DNA of 48,603 nt from a virus. Positions within the stretch are counted from its first letter, which is position 1, and each line of letters begins with the position of its first letter. The DNA is taken from positions 1 through 48,603 of IMG/VR virus record IMGVR_UViG_3300046530_000074; one strand, 5' to 3'. A program made the position numbers and the translations under genes. Of this stretch, positions 1 to 6,294 are shown piece after piece. The notes under the pieces were generated by a model. It was not told the origin of the DNA. It searched no databases and saw only the letters and a list, made by a program, of their open reading frames with translations.

Positions 1-106
1 GCCTCCGTAGGCGCTGTTCAACCGCATCGATCAGATGCCCGCGCAGGTGACCAAGCCCGTGCCGTGAAGCACGCGGGCACCTGTCGATGCGGTCGTTATG
101 TTTGAG

Positions 107-568
107 TTATGCGGCCTTAGCGTTCATGAGAGAGCCGTAAGCCTCCAAAGCCAGTTCACGGGTATCACCGAATGCATAGTTTTCAGAGGCCTGAAGATCT
201 TCGAAGCCTTCGCCGACGACGCACCAAGCGTTTCCGTCTTTCATGACACGCACATTCCACCAAGGCTTCTGGAAGCCATCAGTTCTGCATGTGTTGCAAG
301 CCCATGTCCCGCCGTAGACGAAGCCCGCCGCATTGCATGAGCCGTGCGGGAAGGGATGGACGAAGTAAATCTCGCCCGCTTTGATCATTTCGTCTGCCTT
401 CCACCAGCCCTGCATGCGCTCTGCTCTGTATGCGCCGTCAACGGAATTCGCAAATTCCACGCCTTGAATCCGGGAGTTGAAACCGCCGCCGAAATTGGCG
501 TTAAGGCTGTTTTGATCGAACAACTCATAGGCGTATTGGATTTTTGAAGGATGCTTGCTCATGCTCAA
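107..568 (-). CDS. Hypothetical early phage protein (153 aa)
   Basis: I do not recognise this protein. It is soluble, rich in aromatic residues and glycine, and has a Cys pair (C-N-T-C) plus other cysteines in the middle that could bind metal, but no clear domain. The ATG at 568 follows a good ribosome site (AAGGAG on the minus strand). It is one of the leftward early genes fed from the PL-like promoter near 2.77 kb. Directly downstream the same reading frame stays open after the stop and, if the window is circular, runs on into the gene that starts at 48583. No function can be given. Confidence 0.6.
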   Translation of the reverse strand: MSMSKHPSKIQYAYELFDQNSLNANFGGGFNSRIQGVEFANSVDGAYRAERMQGWWKADEMIKAGEIYFVHPFPHGSCNAAGFVYGGTWACNTCRTDGFQKPWWNVRVMKDGNAWCVVGEGFEDLQASENYAFGDTRELALEAYGSLMNAKAA

Positions 569-587
569 TCTCCTTGCTGATTAACCA

Positions 588-659
588 AACACACAGAACT
601 ACCCACGCAAGAACGCGAACGGCCAAATAGGCAGCGGAGAATGGGTAGTGCGGTGTGTT
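588..659 (-). other. Long imperfect hairpin between two early genes
   Basis: AACACAC-AGA-ACTACCCA at 588-605 pairs with TGGGTAGT-GCG-GTGTGTT at 642-659, giving two helices of 7 and 8 bp separated by a 3x3 internal loop and closing a 36-nt loop. It fills the space between the stop of the 94-residue gene and the ribosome site of the 153-residue gene on the minus transcript. It has no T-run, so it is not an obvious terminator. It may protect or tune the mRNA, or be a small structured RNA; that role is inference. Confidence 0.45.
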
Positions 660-680
660 CGGGAGGGTGTGGGATGGGTT

Positions 681-965
681 TTACGCGGTGGCTTTGGCGA
701 TGGCGGCGTCAGCGATCTTCAGAGTTAGCGAGTCAGGCTCGTAATCACCATCGATTACGCCCTGCATAAGGTCGCGAAGTTCTTGCAGGGCTTCCAGCAG
801 ATCAGGTGCCGCAGCCATTAACTTGGCGTTGGCTTCCTTTTCCTCGTAGCCGCGAGATTCATTGGCTGGATGATCCCCGTCCGCACAAATAATCCGAAGC
901 AGAGGAACGCCAACCTCAGCGCTTTGATATGCCCATGGGCCAGCCGTGAAATCTGATTTCCTCAT
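681..965 (-). CDS. Small phage protein with AAAPDLLEAL motif
   Basis: The 94-residue product carries the stretch NAKLMAAAPDLLEAL, a signature seen in many small early proteins of Gram-negative phages whose role is unknown. The N-terminal part (GPW..., then a short strand-rich segment) followed by this helix fits that group. The ATG at 965 has GGAGA upstream on the minus strand. It lies in the leftward early operon. Assignment is to a recurrent phage family only, not to a function. Confidence 0.65.
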   Translation of the reverse strand: MRKSDFTAGPWAYQSAEVGVPLLRIICADGDHPANESRGYEEKEANAKLMAAAPDLLEALQELRDLMQGVIDGDYEPDSLTLKIADAAIAKATA

Positions 966-996
966 CGATATCTCCGCAAAATCTAAGGGCTGGGTG

Positions 997-1224
997 TCAT
1001 TGGCATTTCACATGAAATACCGGCTCAGCCATCCACGCGGATGCTTGTGTCTCGTTCTGCAGCTTTATATCTTCAACACTCTTCGCCATTCCTGCCGGCC
1101 CAACATTGAAGGGACTCTGAGTTTGGAAAAACCGCTTAGAGCGGCTAGTCAATTTCCCGCAAGCTGCGCAAGGTCCAGACTTCTTCCGGGTAATTCCAAT
1201 TTCCAAGAAGCGCACGACTGTCAT
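997..1224 (-). CDS. Hypothetical small Cys-containing phage protein (75 aa)
   Basis: The ORF starts at an ATG preceded by AGGAG with normal spacing. It contains C-A-A-C near residues 18-21 and a C-terminal Cys (HVKC), so metal binding is possible. Codon use looks coding in the first half. I recognise no family. Its place in the gap between two better-supported leftward genes, with a good ribosome site, is the main reason to call it. Confidence 0.45.
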   Translation of the reverse strand: MTVVRFLEIGITRKKSGPCAACGKLTSRSKRFFQTQSPFNVGPAGMAKSVEDIKLQNETQASAWMAEPVFHVKCQ

Positions 1225-1470
1225 CGCAATCTCCTATTGCTCGCTCACTGGGAAGGCAGTGGCTACCTATCGAAGCTGCATTGGAATGTCGGTCCTGACC
1301 AAGATGCCTAACTACGTCCGCCTGTTCGCATACAAACAGTTGGCCTGGATCAGCTTTTTTCATGGGGCGCCGACATTCCGATACAGCCTCTTTCGAGGTG
1401 ATCGGGCAGTTAACGACAGGCTGTCGTGGATCATTACCATACATTCCGTTTCTAGCGCTGCGACAAACAG

Positions 1471-1686
1471 CTACGCGGTTTGTAGCGGGTCCTGATCCTC
1501 TTTAAGCGTCAATCCACTCTCGATGCAGAACTGCATTTCGGCGTCGTATCCGGCACGGCTCAGAACTTGTTGGCCGCTGCAATCGTAGATGGCTCGGTTG
1601 AAGCCAGAGCCGCTTATGCGTGGCGTCCGCTCCACTGTGTAGCCGTGACGTTGGTAGCAGCCATTGGGGCTGTTTGGATCTGGCAT
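1471..1686 (-). CDS. Hypothetical small phage protein (71 aa)
   Basis: I use the ATG at 1686 because GAGGAG lies just upstream on the minus strand; the longer open frame to 1767 overlaps the neighbour and lacks such a site. The product is small and polar (starts MPDPNSPNGCYQRHGY) with no membrane segment or recognised domain. It sits right behind the Api92-like gene and is probably co-transcribed with it. Confidence 0.55.
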   Translation of the reverse strand: MPDPNSPNGCYQRHGYTVERTPRISGSGFNRAIYDCSGQQVLSRAGYDAEMQFCIESGLTLKEDQDPLQTA

Positions 1687-1739
1687 GTGACTCTCCTCAG
1701 CATCCCGCTGCGCACTCTGTGAATGCGCAGGAGTGATGA

Positions 1740-2387
1740 TCAGTCCTCGTCGGACTCTGGCTCCCAACCTTTCACCTCATATGCAAAGGCCTGCCATTTT
1801 TCTTGATCGGCCTCCGACATTTTGTTCCAGCCTTTCGACTCGTCACGAGACACAAAGTCGCCGCCTTTAAGCTTCAGCGTCCCGCAGTTGCTGCCGATGT
1901 CTTCATCGGCATAAACCACGCAAATTTCGGCTTCAGGATGCTTGGCGGATAGGGCCTTAAGGACGGGCTTGGGGCAGCTCCAAGCGGTATCGAATTTCAA
2001 GGTGCCTGCTTCAATATCTGGATCTTGGTCGCAGGCGTTCCACTTCGTGCCCCAGTTTGCGTTGGCGAAGTCCAGAGTATGGAAGTGCCCGGTCTGACGC
2101 TTGTTGCGCAGCATCTGTACGAACTGTTCAAACTGCTCGTCGCTGAGCTTCAGCGCATTGGCGCCTTGGCGGTTCGATTGCTGAAGTGAGGCAATCAGCG
2201 GGTGCCCATCCAGCGGTTGAGCGGTTATGACCTCGGCGCACTGCTCGGCAGCACTATCAATCCCGCTCCAGGGGAAGGATCCGGCAAAAGTGATCAGCAT
2301 GTTGAAGTCGATCCGACCATCCGCGTTGATCAGCGATTGCAGAACCTCTTTCGGGGCGCTGACTTTGTTGGTTACCCAATTCGGCAT
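1740..2387 (-). CDS. Api92/YubB-like ferredoxin-fold protein (DUF1281-type)
   Basis: The 215-residue product begins MPNWVTNKV, the hallmark start of Api92-like/YubB proteins carried by phages and plasmids. It continues with the usual alternation of strands and helices and an acidic tail. Family members are predicted to have a ferredoxin-like domain, but their biochemical role is not established. The ATG at 2387 follows GGAGGA. It is the first gene of the leftward operon, separated from its promoter by a roughly 350-nt leader with a boxA and hairpins, so it may be expressed very early or under leader control. Confidence 0.75.
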   Translation of the reverse strand: MPNWVTNKVSAPKEVLQSLINADGRIDFNMLITFAGSFPWSGIDSAAEQCAEVITAQPLDGHPLIASLQQSNRQGANALKLSDEQFEQFVQMLRNKRQTGHFHTLDFANANWGTKWNACDQDPDIEAGTLKFDTAWSCPKPVLKALSAKHPEAEICVVYADEDIGSNCGTLKLKGGDFVSRDESKGWNKMSEADQEKWQAFAYEVKGWEPESDED

Positions 2388-2640
2388 TTCGTGTTCCTCC
2401 AGTGGATTCCCAAAGCACCCGGTCGCCCAGGTGCTTCAGTGAATCGTTCTGTGTTTCCGGGTTCCGTTACCTGCCACGGTTTCCTTGGCTGCCTTCCGGC
2501 TATCTCGTTGCGCGTCTGCCGGGTATCCCCACCACTGCCCGTTGCCGCTACTGGCGTCACATCGGGTGGCTGCACAACTTCGCGTACTCCATTGGTGGAG
2601 TCCGGCAGGGTCCAGAGCCTGCATGGACGACGGTTTAGCT
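2388..2640 (-). other. Untranslated leader of leftward operon, with hairpin near the first gene
   Basis: This stretch has open frames on the minus strand, but none has a convincing ribosome site and protein-like composition. On the minus transcript a 7-bp hairpin (AAGCACC / GGTGCTT, 2413-2419 with 2430-2436) sits about 25 nt before the start of the Api92-like gene. The rest looks like a long leader RNA. I cannot name a known RNA family. Confidence 0.4.
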
Positions 2641-2648
2641 TGTCCTCA

Positions 2649-2718
2649 CCCAGGTAACTGCCTGGGTACGTCGTTGAGTGCGTCAGATTGTTTAAAGAGC
2701 GTCAGGACTCTTCAGTCC
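2649..2718 (-). promoter_or_regulatory. nut-like site: hairpin, boxA, hairpin
   Basis: On the minus strand, downstream of PL, the order is: a GGACT-GAAG-AGTCC hairpin (2705-2718), then GCTCTTTAAACAA (2688-2700), which closely matches the bacterial boxA consensus used in rRNA leaders and phage nut sites, then a perfect 6-bp hairpin CCCAGG-CAGTTA-CCTGGG (2649-2666). Such boxA plus boxB arrangements recruit NusB/S10 and an N-type protein for antitermination. No N gene is recognised here, so the role is inferred from the layout. Confidence 0.55.
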
Positions 2719-2753
2719 CTGTCGCACCGTTGGTTTGTCGCTGCGATGGGTGT

Positions 2754-2782
2754 AGTAAACAACACGTTTATAAACACGTCAA
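2754..2782 (-). promoter_or_regulatory. PL-like early leftward promoter
   Basis: On the minus strand TTGACG (2777-2782) and TTTACT (2754-2759) are spaced by exactly 17 bp, a good sigma-70 arrangement. The spacer contains the perfect palindrome GTTTATAAAC (2766-2775), which resembles the repressor sites next to cI. It points into the leftward early genes and lies upstream of the boxA leader. Confidence 0.65.
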
Positions 2783-2808
2783 CACCTTTTGTTTATTAAT
2801 GTTTATTC
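2766..2808. promoter_or_regulatory. OL operator cluster (GTTTAY half-sites)
   Basis: The palindrome GTTTATAAAC at 2766-2775 overlaps PL. Further half-sites GTTTAT occur at 2791-2796 and 2801-2806, and GTAAAC at 2755-2760 abuts the -10. The same half-site recurs in the cI-cro gap. This matches a lambda-like OL bound by CI and Cro, by inference. Confidence 0.5.
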
Positions 2809-2814
2809 AGGGCG

Positions 2815-2839
2815 AAAAAAAGCCCGCTCAATGGCGGGC
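2815..2839 (-). terminator. Intrinsic terminator of the cI transcript
   Basis: On the minus strand a 6-bp GC-rich stem (GCCCGC / GCGGGC, 2822-2827 with 2834-2839) is followed by seven Ts (2815-2821). It lies just past the membrane-protein gene that follows cI, separating the immunity transcript from the leftward early operon. Confidence 0.85.
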
Positions 2840-2859
2840 ATGTGGTTCTGAAAGAGGGT

Positions 2860-3105
2860 TTAGCTGGATAGGCGAGAGAGAAGCCAAAGGCTGAATGTGA
2901 CTGCTAGGACCATCGTCACGATATCTTCGGTCTTGGCGCCGCCCTCGCGCCGCAGCGATGAGGCGAGACCGCCGACCATCACCGCCAGAAGGCTGACGAC
3001 AAATACCGAAACGGGGAAATCAAAGCCAAGAAGGTAGGTGACACAACTGAATGCCAGCCCAATCAGGGCCAGCGCAAGGACGTAAGAAGAAATCGATCTC
3101 TGCAC
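2860..3105 (-). CDS. Small membrane protein in the cI operon (81 aa)
   Basis: The product has about three hydrophobic segments (YVLALALIGLAF..., PVSVFVVSLLAVMV, and a C-terminal IVTMVLAVTFSLWLL) joined by short charged loops, so it is very likely an inner-membrane protein. The best start is GTG at 3105, 7 nt after the cI stop, with GAGG upstream; the longer frame into cI is less likely. Sharing the repressor transcript and its terminator means it should be made in the lysogen. A role in superinfection exclusion or another lysogenic conversion is an inference from that expression context only. Confidence 0.6.
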   Translation of the reverse strand: MQRSISSYVLALALIGLAFSCVTYLLGFDFPVSVFVVSLLAVMVGGLASSLRREGGAKTEDIVTMVLAVTFSLWLLSRLSS

Positions 3106-3112
3106 GGACACC

Positions 3113-3883
3113 TCACCAGAGGACCGAGGACCAAAACACCCGGCCGACCACGACAATCTGTTTATCGAGCATTTCCTGAGCAGTGTATTCCTCGTCCGGA
3201 TGCTCGTCTCGGTTGAAGCTGCGAAGTCGTATCCCTCCCCCTGGCAGCCGGTAAAGGGTCTTCACTCGAAGTTGTCCATCGTGATTTATGGCGTACATTT
3301 TCCCATCAATGACGCTTGTGCTTCCTTGATCAACTCCAACGGTGCTGCCGCCAGGGAGAACAGGCTCCATGCTGTTGCCGCTCACCGTTACGCACACGGC
3401 CTCACTGGGCTGAACGTTCTGCCTGCGGAGAGTAAGTTTCCCAAAGCGAAGCTTTTGCTTGTTGGACTGTTCGACCACTGTCCTGCCACTCCCTGCAGAC
3501 AACTCCACTTCCTTGAGGAAAGGCACATACACCTCATCTTCATCGAGTGGGGTGTCATCATCCCACACATCAATAGGGCCGGCGAAAGAAGCGTTGGACA
3601 ATCCCTCGCGCAGCTCGAGATCTCGTTGATGCGCCTCGTAACGGGCGTCGTCAGCCCAAGGGTGCGCCTCTATGTCAGGCAGCCCATCACCGCCCACAAG
3701 CCACGCCCGCCTTAGCCTATAGCGATCAAGCACACCCTGCACCTCACGCGCGGGTACTCCGCGCTTGAACCAGTTGTTCAGCACTTGAGGCGTAACGCCC
3801 AGGTCATCGGCCATTTTCTTGAAAGAGATGTCGCGCTTGGCTGCGATAAGGCGCAAGCGATCCCCAGAATGTTCAGTAGTCAT
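3113..3883 (-). CDS. CI-type repressor, HTH plus S24 peptidase
   Basis: The first 60 residues form an XRE-type helix-turn-helix (MADDLGVTPQVLNNWFKRG). The C-terminal half is a LexA/CI-like S24 domain with an Ala-Gly cleavage site (SAGSG, about 130-131), catalytic Ser about 171 in SGNSMEP and Lys about 208 in LRVKTL. It keeps lysogeny by binding operators and is expected to self-cleave with RecA during SOS. I chose ATG 3883; a GTG two codons upstream is possible. There is no clear Shine-Dalgarno, and a -10-like TAAACT lies so close that the maintenance transcript may be almost leaderless, as for lambda cI. Confidence 0.92.
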   Translation of the reverse strand: MTTEHSGDRLRLIAAKRDISFKKMADDLGVTPQVLNNWFKRGVPAREVQGVLDRYRLRRAWLVGGDGLPDIEAHPWADDARYEAHQRDLELREGLSNASFAGPIDVWDDDTPLDEDEVYVPFLKEVELSAGSGRTVVEQSNKQKLRFGKLTLRRQNVQPSEAVCVTVSGNSMEPVLPGGSTVGVDQGSTSVIDGKMYAINHDGQLRVKTLYRLPGGGIRLRSFNRDEHPDEEYTAQEMLDKQIVVVGRVFWSSVLW

Positions 3884-3967
3884 AAACACAAAGTTTACCG
3901 GGGTTGTGTTGTTTATTAAATAAACGTATCGTTGACGTGTGTTTACTCGCCGACGGCGGATTTGTTT
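3884..3967. promoter_or_regulatory. cI-cro control region: PR, PRM and operators
   Basis: The palindrome GTTTATTAAATAAAC (3911-3925) lies in the spacer between TTGTGT (3904-3909) and TATCGT (3927-3932), a plausible PR with 17-bp spacing. Other half-sites are GTTTAC at 3941-3946 and at about 3893-3898, and ATAAAC at 3882-3887. The divergent arrangement, AT-rich repeats and matching sites at PL support an OR region. PRM is weak by sequence. Confidence 0.65.
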
Positions 3968-4180
3968 ATGAAACCTACACCTCTAGAGCGCGCAATCCTT
4001 GCGGCCGGATCTGGCAAAGCCCTTGCCGAGCTTCTGGGCGTGACCCCTATGGCGGTCTCCTACTGGAAAGCCAGGGGTGTACCAGCACGTCAGGCCCTCC
4101 CTATTGAAAAAGCTACTGGCATTTCCCGCCATGAGCTTCGGCCGGATCTCTATCCGGTCGAGTCCCTTTCTGCCGCCTAA
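3968..4180 (+). CDS. Cro/YdaS-like regulator (70 aa)
   Basis: A compact HTH protein: ALAELLGVTPMAVSYWKARGVPA is a typical YdaS/Cro helix-turn-helix and aligns in style with the HTH of the divergent CI. The frame opens earlier, but ATG 3968 has GGCGGA at good spacing and starts the domain properly. As the first rightward gene opposite cI, it should repress cI and tune early transcription at the shared GTTTAY operators. Role is inferred from family and position. Confidence 0.8.
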   Translation: MKPTPLERAILAAGSGKALAELLGVTPMAVSYWKARGVPARQALPIEKATGISRHELRPDLYPVESLSAA

Positions 4181-4209
4181 CCACTTCCAATCACTAAAGG
4201 AAACACCTG

Positions 4210-4404
4210 ATGGCCTATGACGATTCCCGCCACTTGAAAGACCGGGAGATTAAGTCCCGCTACGACGATGAGACTTATGAAGCGCTGAAGGCAGTGGCGC
4301 GGCTTCACAAATTGCAACTCGCGGTCTTCGTTCGCATGTGCGTCGAGGAGAAGTTGGAAAGCATCGTCGAGCGTGATGTTACCGCCCAAAGCCACATGGC
4401 CTGA
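4210..4404 (+). CDS. Small ribbon-helix-helix-like protein (64 aa)
   Basis: The central stretch SRYDDETYEALKAVARLHKL followed by AVFVRMCVEE has the strand-helix-helix spacing of Arc/CopG regulators. AAAGGA lies before ATG 4210. It follows the Cro-like gene and could be an early regulator (CII or Arc position), which I infer only from size and place. It overlaps no other supported gene. Confidence 0.55.
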   Translation: MAYDDSRHLKDREIKSRYDDETYEALKAVARLHKLQLAVFVRMCVEEKLESIVERDVTAQSHMA

Positions 4405-4423
4405 AGGCCCTGAAGGAGGCTTC

Positions 4424-4660
4424 GTGCCTGAAACCACGATCTGCCACGGGATCGATGGAAGGCTTTACGAAAAGCTTGAGCGGTTGGCGAAGGAAGCGGG
4501 CATGACGCCCGAAGACTATGCCGCACAGCTTGGAACAGAGCGTTTCTTCGAGAAGACCAGGCCAAAAGGTGCCGGAAAAATTCGGAACCTCCCAGTACCA
4601 AAGAGGGCTCCGGACTCAATAGGCCCTGAAAAAGGAGGGACTGATGAAGATCCTGAATAG
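4424..4660 (+). CDS. Hypothetical small early protein (78 aa)
   Basis: I place the start at GTG 4424 because a perfect AAGGAGG precedes it (4414-4419); the ATG at 4373 lies inside the previous gene and has no such site. The segment GRLYEKLERLAKEAGMTPED resembles a helical DNA-binding or dimerisation element, possibly another ribbon-helix-helix member, and the C-terminus is basic then acidic. Function unknown. A hairpin terminator follows. Confidence 0.55.
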   Translation: MPETTICHGIDGRLYEKLERLAKEAGMTPEDYAAQLGTERFFEKTRPKGAGKIRNLPVPKRAPDSIGPEKGGTDEDPE

Positions 4661-4680
4661 CAAACCCCAAACCGCAGGCG

Positions 4681-4706
4681 AAAAAAAACCACCTGGCCGG
4701 GTGGTT
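4681..4706. terminator. Hairpin terminator, best oriented for minus strand
   Basis: AACCACC (4687-4693) pairs with GGTGGTT (4700-4706). The eight As at 4681-4688 become a T-run on the minus strand, so it is a strong terminator for leftward transcription, and a weaker one (TTCTTC) rightward. It sits where lambda has tR1, between the regulatory genes and replication genes. It may limit early rightward transcription and block antisense entry into the cro region. Confidence 0.6.
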
Positions 4707-4744
4707 CTTCGCACTGCATTCATAACAACACTGTGAGGTCGATT

Positions 4745-5380
4745 ATGCACATTCAGCAATCGCATGTACAGGCCCTGAAAAATCCCGCACCACGAAATAA
4801 GAATCTCGCGATTGTGGCGCGCGACGAAAACGAGTCGCTCCTGTCGGCATCCCAGGCGCACGACCTTTTCATGATCAATGAAGGCGTTCTGATCAATCGC
4901 GTTATGCGTGGCCGCCGCGCTATGCCGGGAATGCCGTCGGGCTCACCTAATGGCGATGGCTACCTCTGCGTCAAGGTCAACAACGTCAGGTATCGAGTTC
5001 ACCGAATTGTTTGGTTGATGACATACGGGGCATGGCCGGCTGGACAGATCGACCATGTCAATGGGGTGCGTGATGACAATCGGGTTGAGAACCTGCGCGA
5101 CGTTACCGTCACAGCAAACCAACAAAATCAGCACAAGCGCTCCGACAACACGTCCGGAGTCACGGGGGTTGTATTTGATCGTGGGTACTGGATCGCAAAG
5201 ATCCGTGCGAACGGGAAAAGGATTCACCTTGGAAGATTCAAGAAAAAGGAGGATGCAGCTGCTGCGAGAAAGGCGGCGGAGTTGCTCTATGGATTTCACC
5301 CTAACCACGGGAGAACAGACGCAGCTCGCCGAAACGGCTTGCCATCCCTGAATGCTCCTCTAATTTTGAGGACTGCATAA
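4745..5380 (+). CDS. HNH endonuclease with AP2 domain
   Basis: The 211-residue protein has a classic HNH_3 block (HRIVWLMTYGAWPAGQIDHV, then NG..DDNR.ENLR) with its histidines and asparagines intact, followed by an AP2-like DNA-binding segment (SGVTGVVFDRGYWIAKIR ... HLGRFK). This pairing is typical of free-standing homing endonucleases in phages. ATG 4745 has GAGG upstream; a GTG 12 nt earlier is less likely. Its stop overlaps the start of the replication gene (TAATG), so the two are translationally linked. It is probably a mobile element of the phage rather than a core function. Confidence 0.88.
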   Translation: MHIQQSHVQALKNPAPRNKNLAIVARDENESLLSASQAHDLFMINEGVLINRVMRGRRAMPGMPSGSPNGDGYLCVKVNNVRYRVHRIVWLMTYGAWPAGQIDHVNGVRDDNRVENLRDVTVTANQQNQHKRSDNTSGVTGVVFDRGYWIAKIRANGKRIHLGRFKKKEDAAAARKAAELLYGFHPNHGRTDAARRNGLPSLNAPLILRTA

Positions 5381-6294
5381 TGGCTCGCGCACGAAACATC
5401 AAACCCGCTCTGTTCACAAACGAGATTCTCGGTGTTGGTCATCCACTGTGCACCCTTCTGTTCCAAGGGCTTTGGCTGCTGGCTGACAAAGAGGGTCGCC
5501 TTGAGGATCGCCCACTTCGCATAAAGGCAGAAATATTCCCTTACCGTGAAGCCGACGTCGACTCCATGCTCCACTGGTTAGCTCATAAAGGGTTCATCGT
5601 TCGCTACACAGTGACCGGCAAAGCCTACATCGAGGTCGTGAACTTCACGAAACACCAGAATCCGCACAAGAACGAGAAGGACTCAGAAATCCCTTCCGTA
5701 TCAGATGGTTGTATCACTTCAGATTTTCTCGGTACTCGTTCCGAATTAATCGGTACGACTCGGGCTGATTCCCTCTCTTCTGATTCTGATCTTCTGATTC
5801 CTGATTCTCTGATTCCTGATGTTCTGATCCCGGAACAAAAACCCTTGCCGAGCGCTGTCGCTCCGGCGCCGTCGAACATCGAAGTGCTGAAGCCACGGCC
5901 CAAGCAAAAGACCGAAGCCCAGCAGGCCAACGCCGCGACATGGGACGCCTACACGATCGCCTATCTCGAACGCTACGGCGTCGAGCCTGTTCGTAACGCC
6001 AAGGTCAACGCCCAGGTTGCCCAACTCGTTCAACGCCTTGGGGCTGATGAGGCCCCGCTGGTCGCGATGTTCTACGTGACCATCAACGACTCGTTCTTCA
6101 TCCGCGCCTCGCACGACCTTGGGTTGCTGGTGGCTCGCGCTGAAGGCATCCGCACGCAATGGCTGACTGGTCGCCAGGTCAACGCCGTGACCGCCCGCCA
6201 GATGGAGAACACGCAGGCCAACATCAACGCTGCGCAACAGGCAGCGTCCGCTATCCGCAACGGGGGAGGGCGTGGCAATGCTTTCATTCGATGA
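5380..6294 (+). CDS. Phage replication initiator-like protein (304 aa)
   Basis: The N-terminal ~110 residues (MARARNIKPALFTNEILG ... RLEDRPLRIKAEIFPYR ... VNFTKHQNPHKNE) match the winged-helix replication proteins common in Pseudomonas and Burkholderia phages. The middle carries pentapeptide repeats of the type LIPD[S/V], encoded by 15-nt DNA repeats that may be origin iterons. The C-terminal ~130 residues form a helical domain likely to contact the next protein. It probably binds the origin and recruits the loader and helicase. ATG 5380 overlaps the stop of the HNH gene. Confidence 0.8.
   Translation: MARARNIKPALFTNEILGVGHPLCTLLFQGLWLLADKEGRLEDRPLRIKAEIFPYREADVDSMLHWLAHKGFIVRYTVTGKAYIEVVNFTKHQNPHKNEKDSEIPSVSDGCITSDFLGTRSELIGTTRADSLSSDSDLLIPDSLIPDVLIPEQKPLPSAVAPAPSNIEVLKPRPKQKTEAQQANAATWDAYTIAYLERYGVEPVRNAKVNAQVAQLVQRLGADEAPLVAMFYVTINDSFFIRASHDLGLLVARAEGIRTQWLTGRQVNAVTARQMENTQANINAAQQAASAIRNGGGRGNAFIR
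5778..5836. other. Iteron-like repeats, candidate replication origin
   Basis: Four tandem units of 14-15 nt (TTCTGATTCTGATC, TTCTGATTCCTGATT, CTCTGATTCCTGATG, TTCTGATCCCGGAAC) lie inside the replication gene, directly after an AT-richer stretch. Lambda and relatives carry their origin as iterons inside the initiator gene O in the same way. The repeats also encode a protein repeat, so selection on the protein is the alternative reason. Confidence 0.5.

Noticed and set aside
1-106. A gene or the N-terminus of the cupin-like protein at the left edge
   Set aside because: The frame is open across the hypothetical circular join, but has no ATG, GTG or TTG start in this stretch.
1145-1444. Minus-strand ORF of 99 codons in the gap 1225-1470
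   Set aside because: Weak ribosome site, 80-nt overlap with a better candidate gene, and a composition that looks non-coding; nothing certain can be placed in this gap.
2541-2568. TTGCC...TCACATC resembling the late element
   Set aside because: The gap is 10 rather than 12 nt, it points to no plus-strand gene, and it lacks ATCCAG.
2436-2624. Minus-strand ORFs within the PL leader (also 2372-2575)
   Set aside because: No convincing ribosome sites, overlapping one another in different frames; better explained as untranslated leader RNA.
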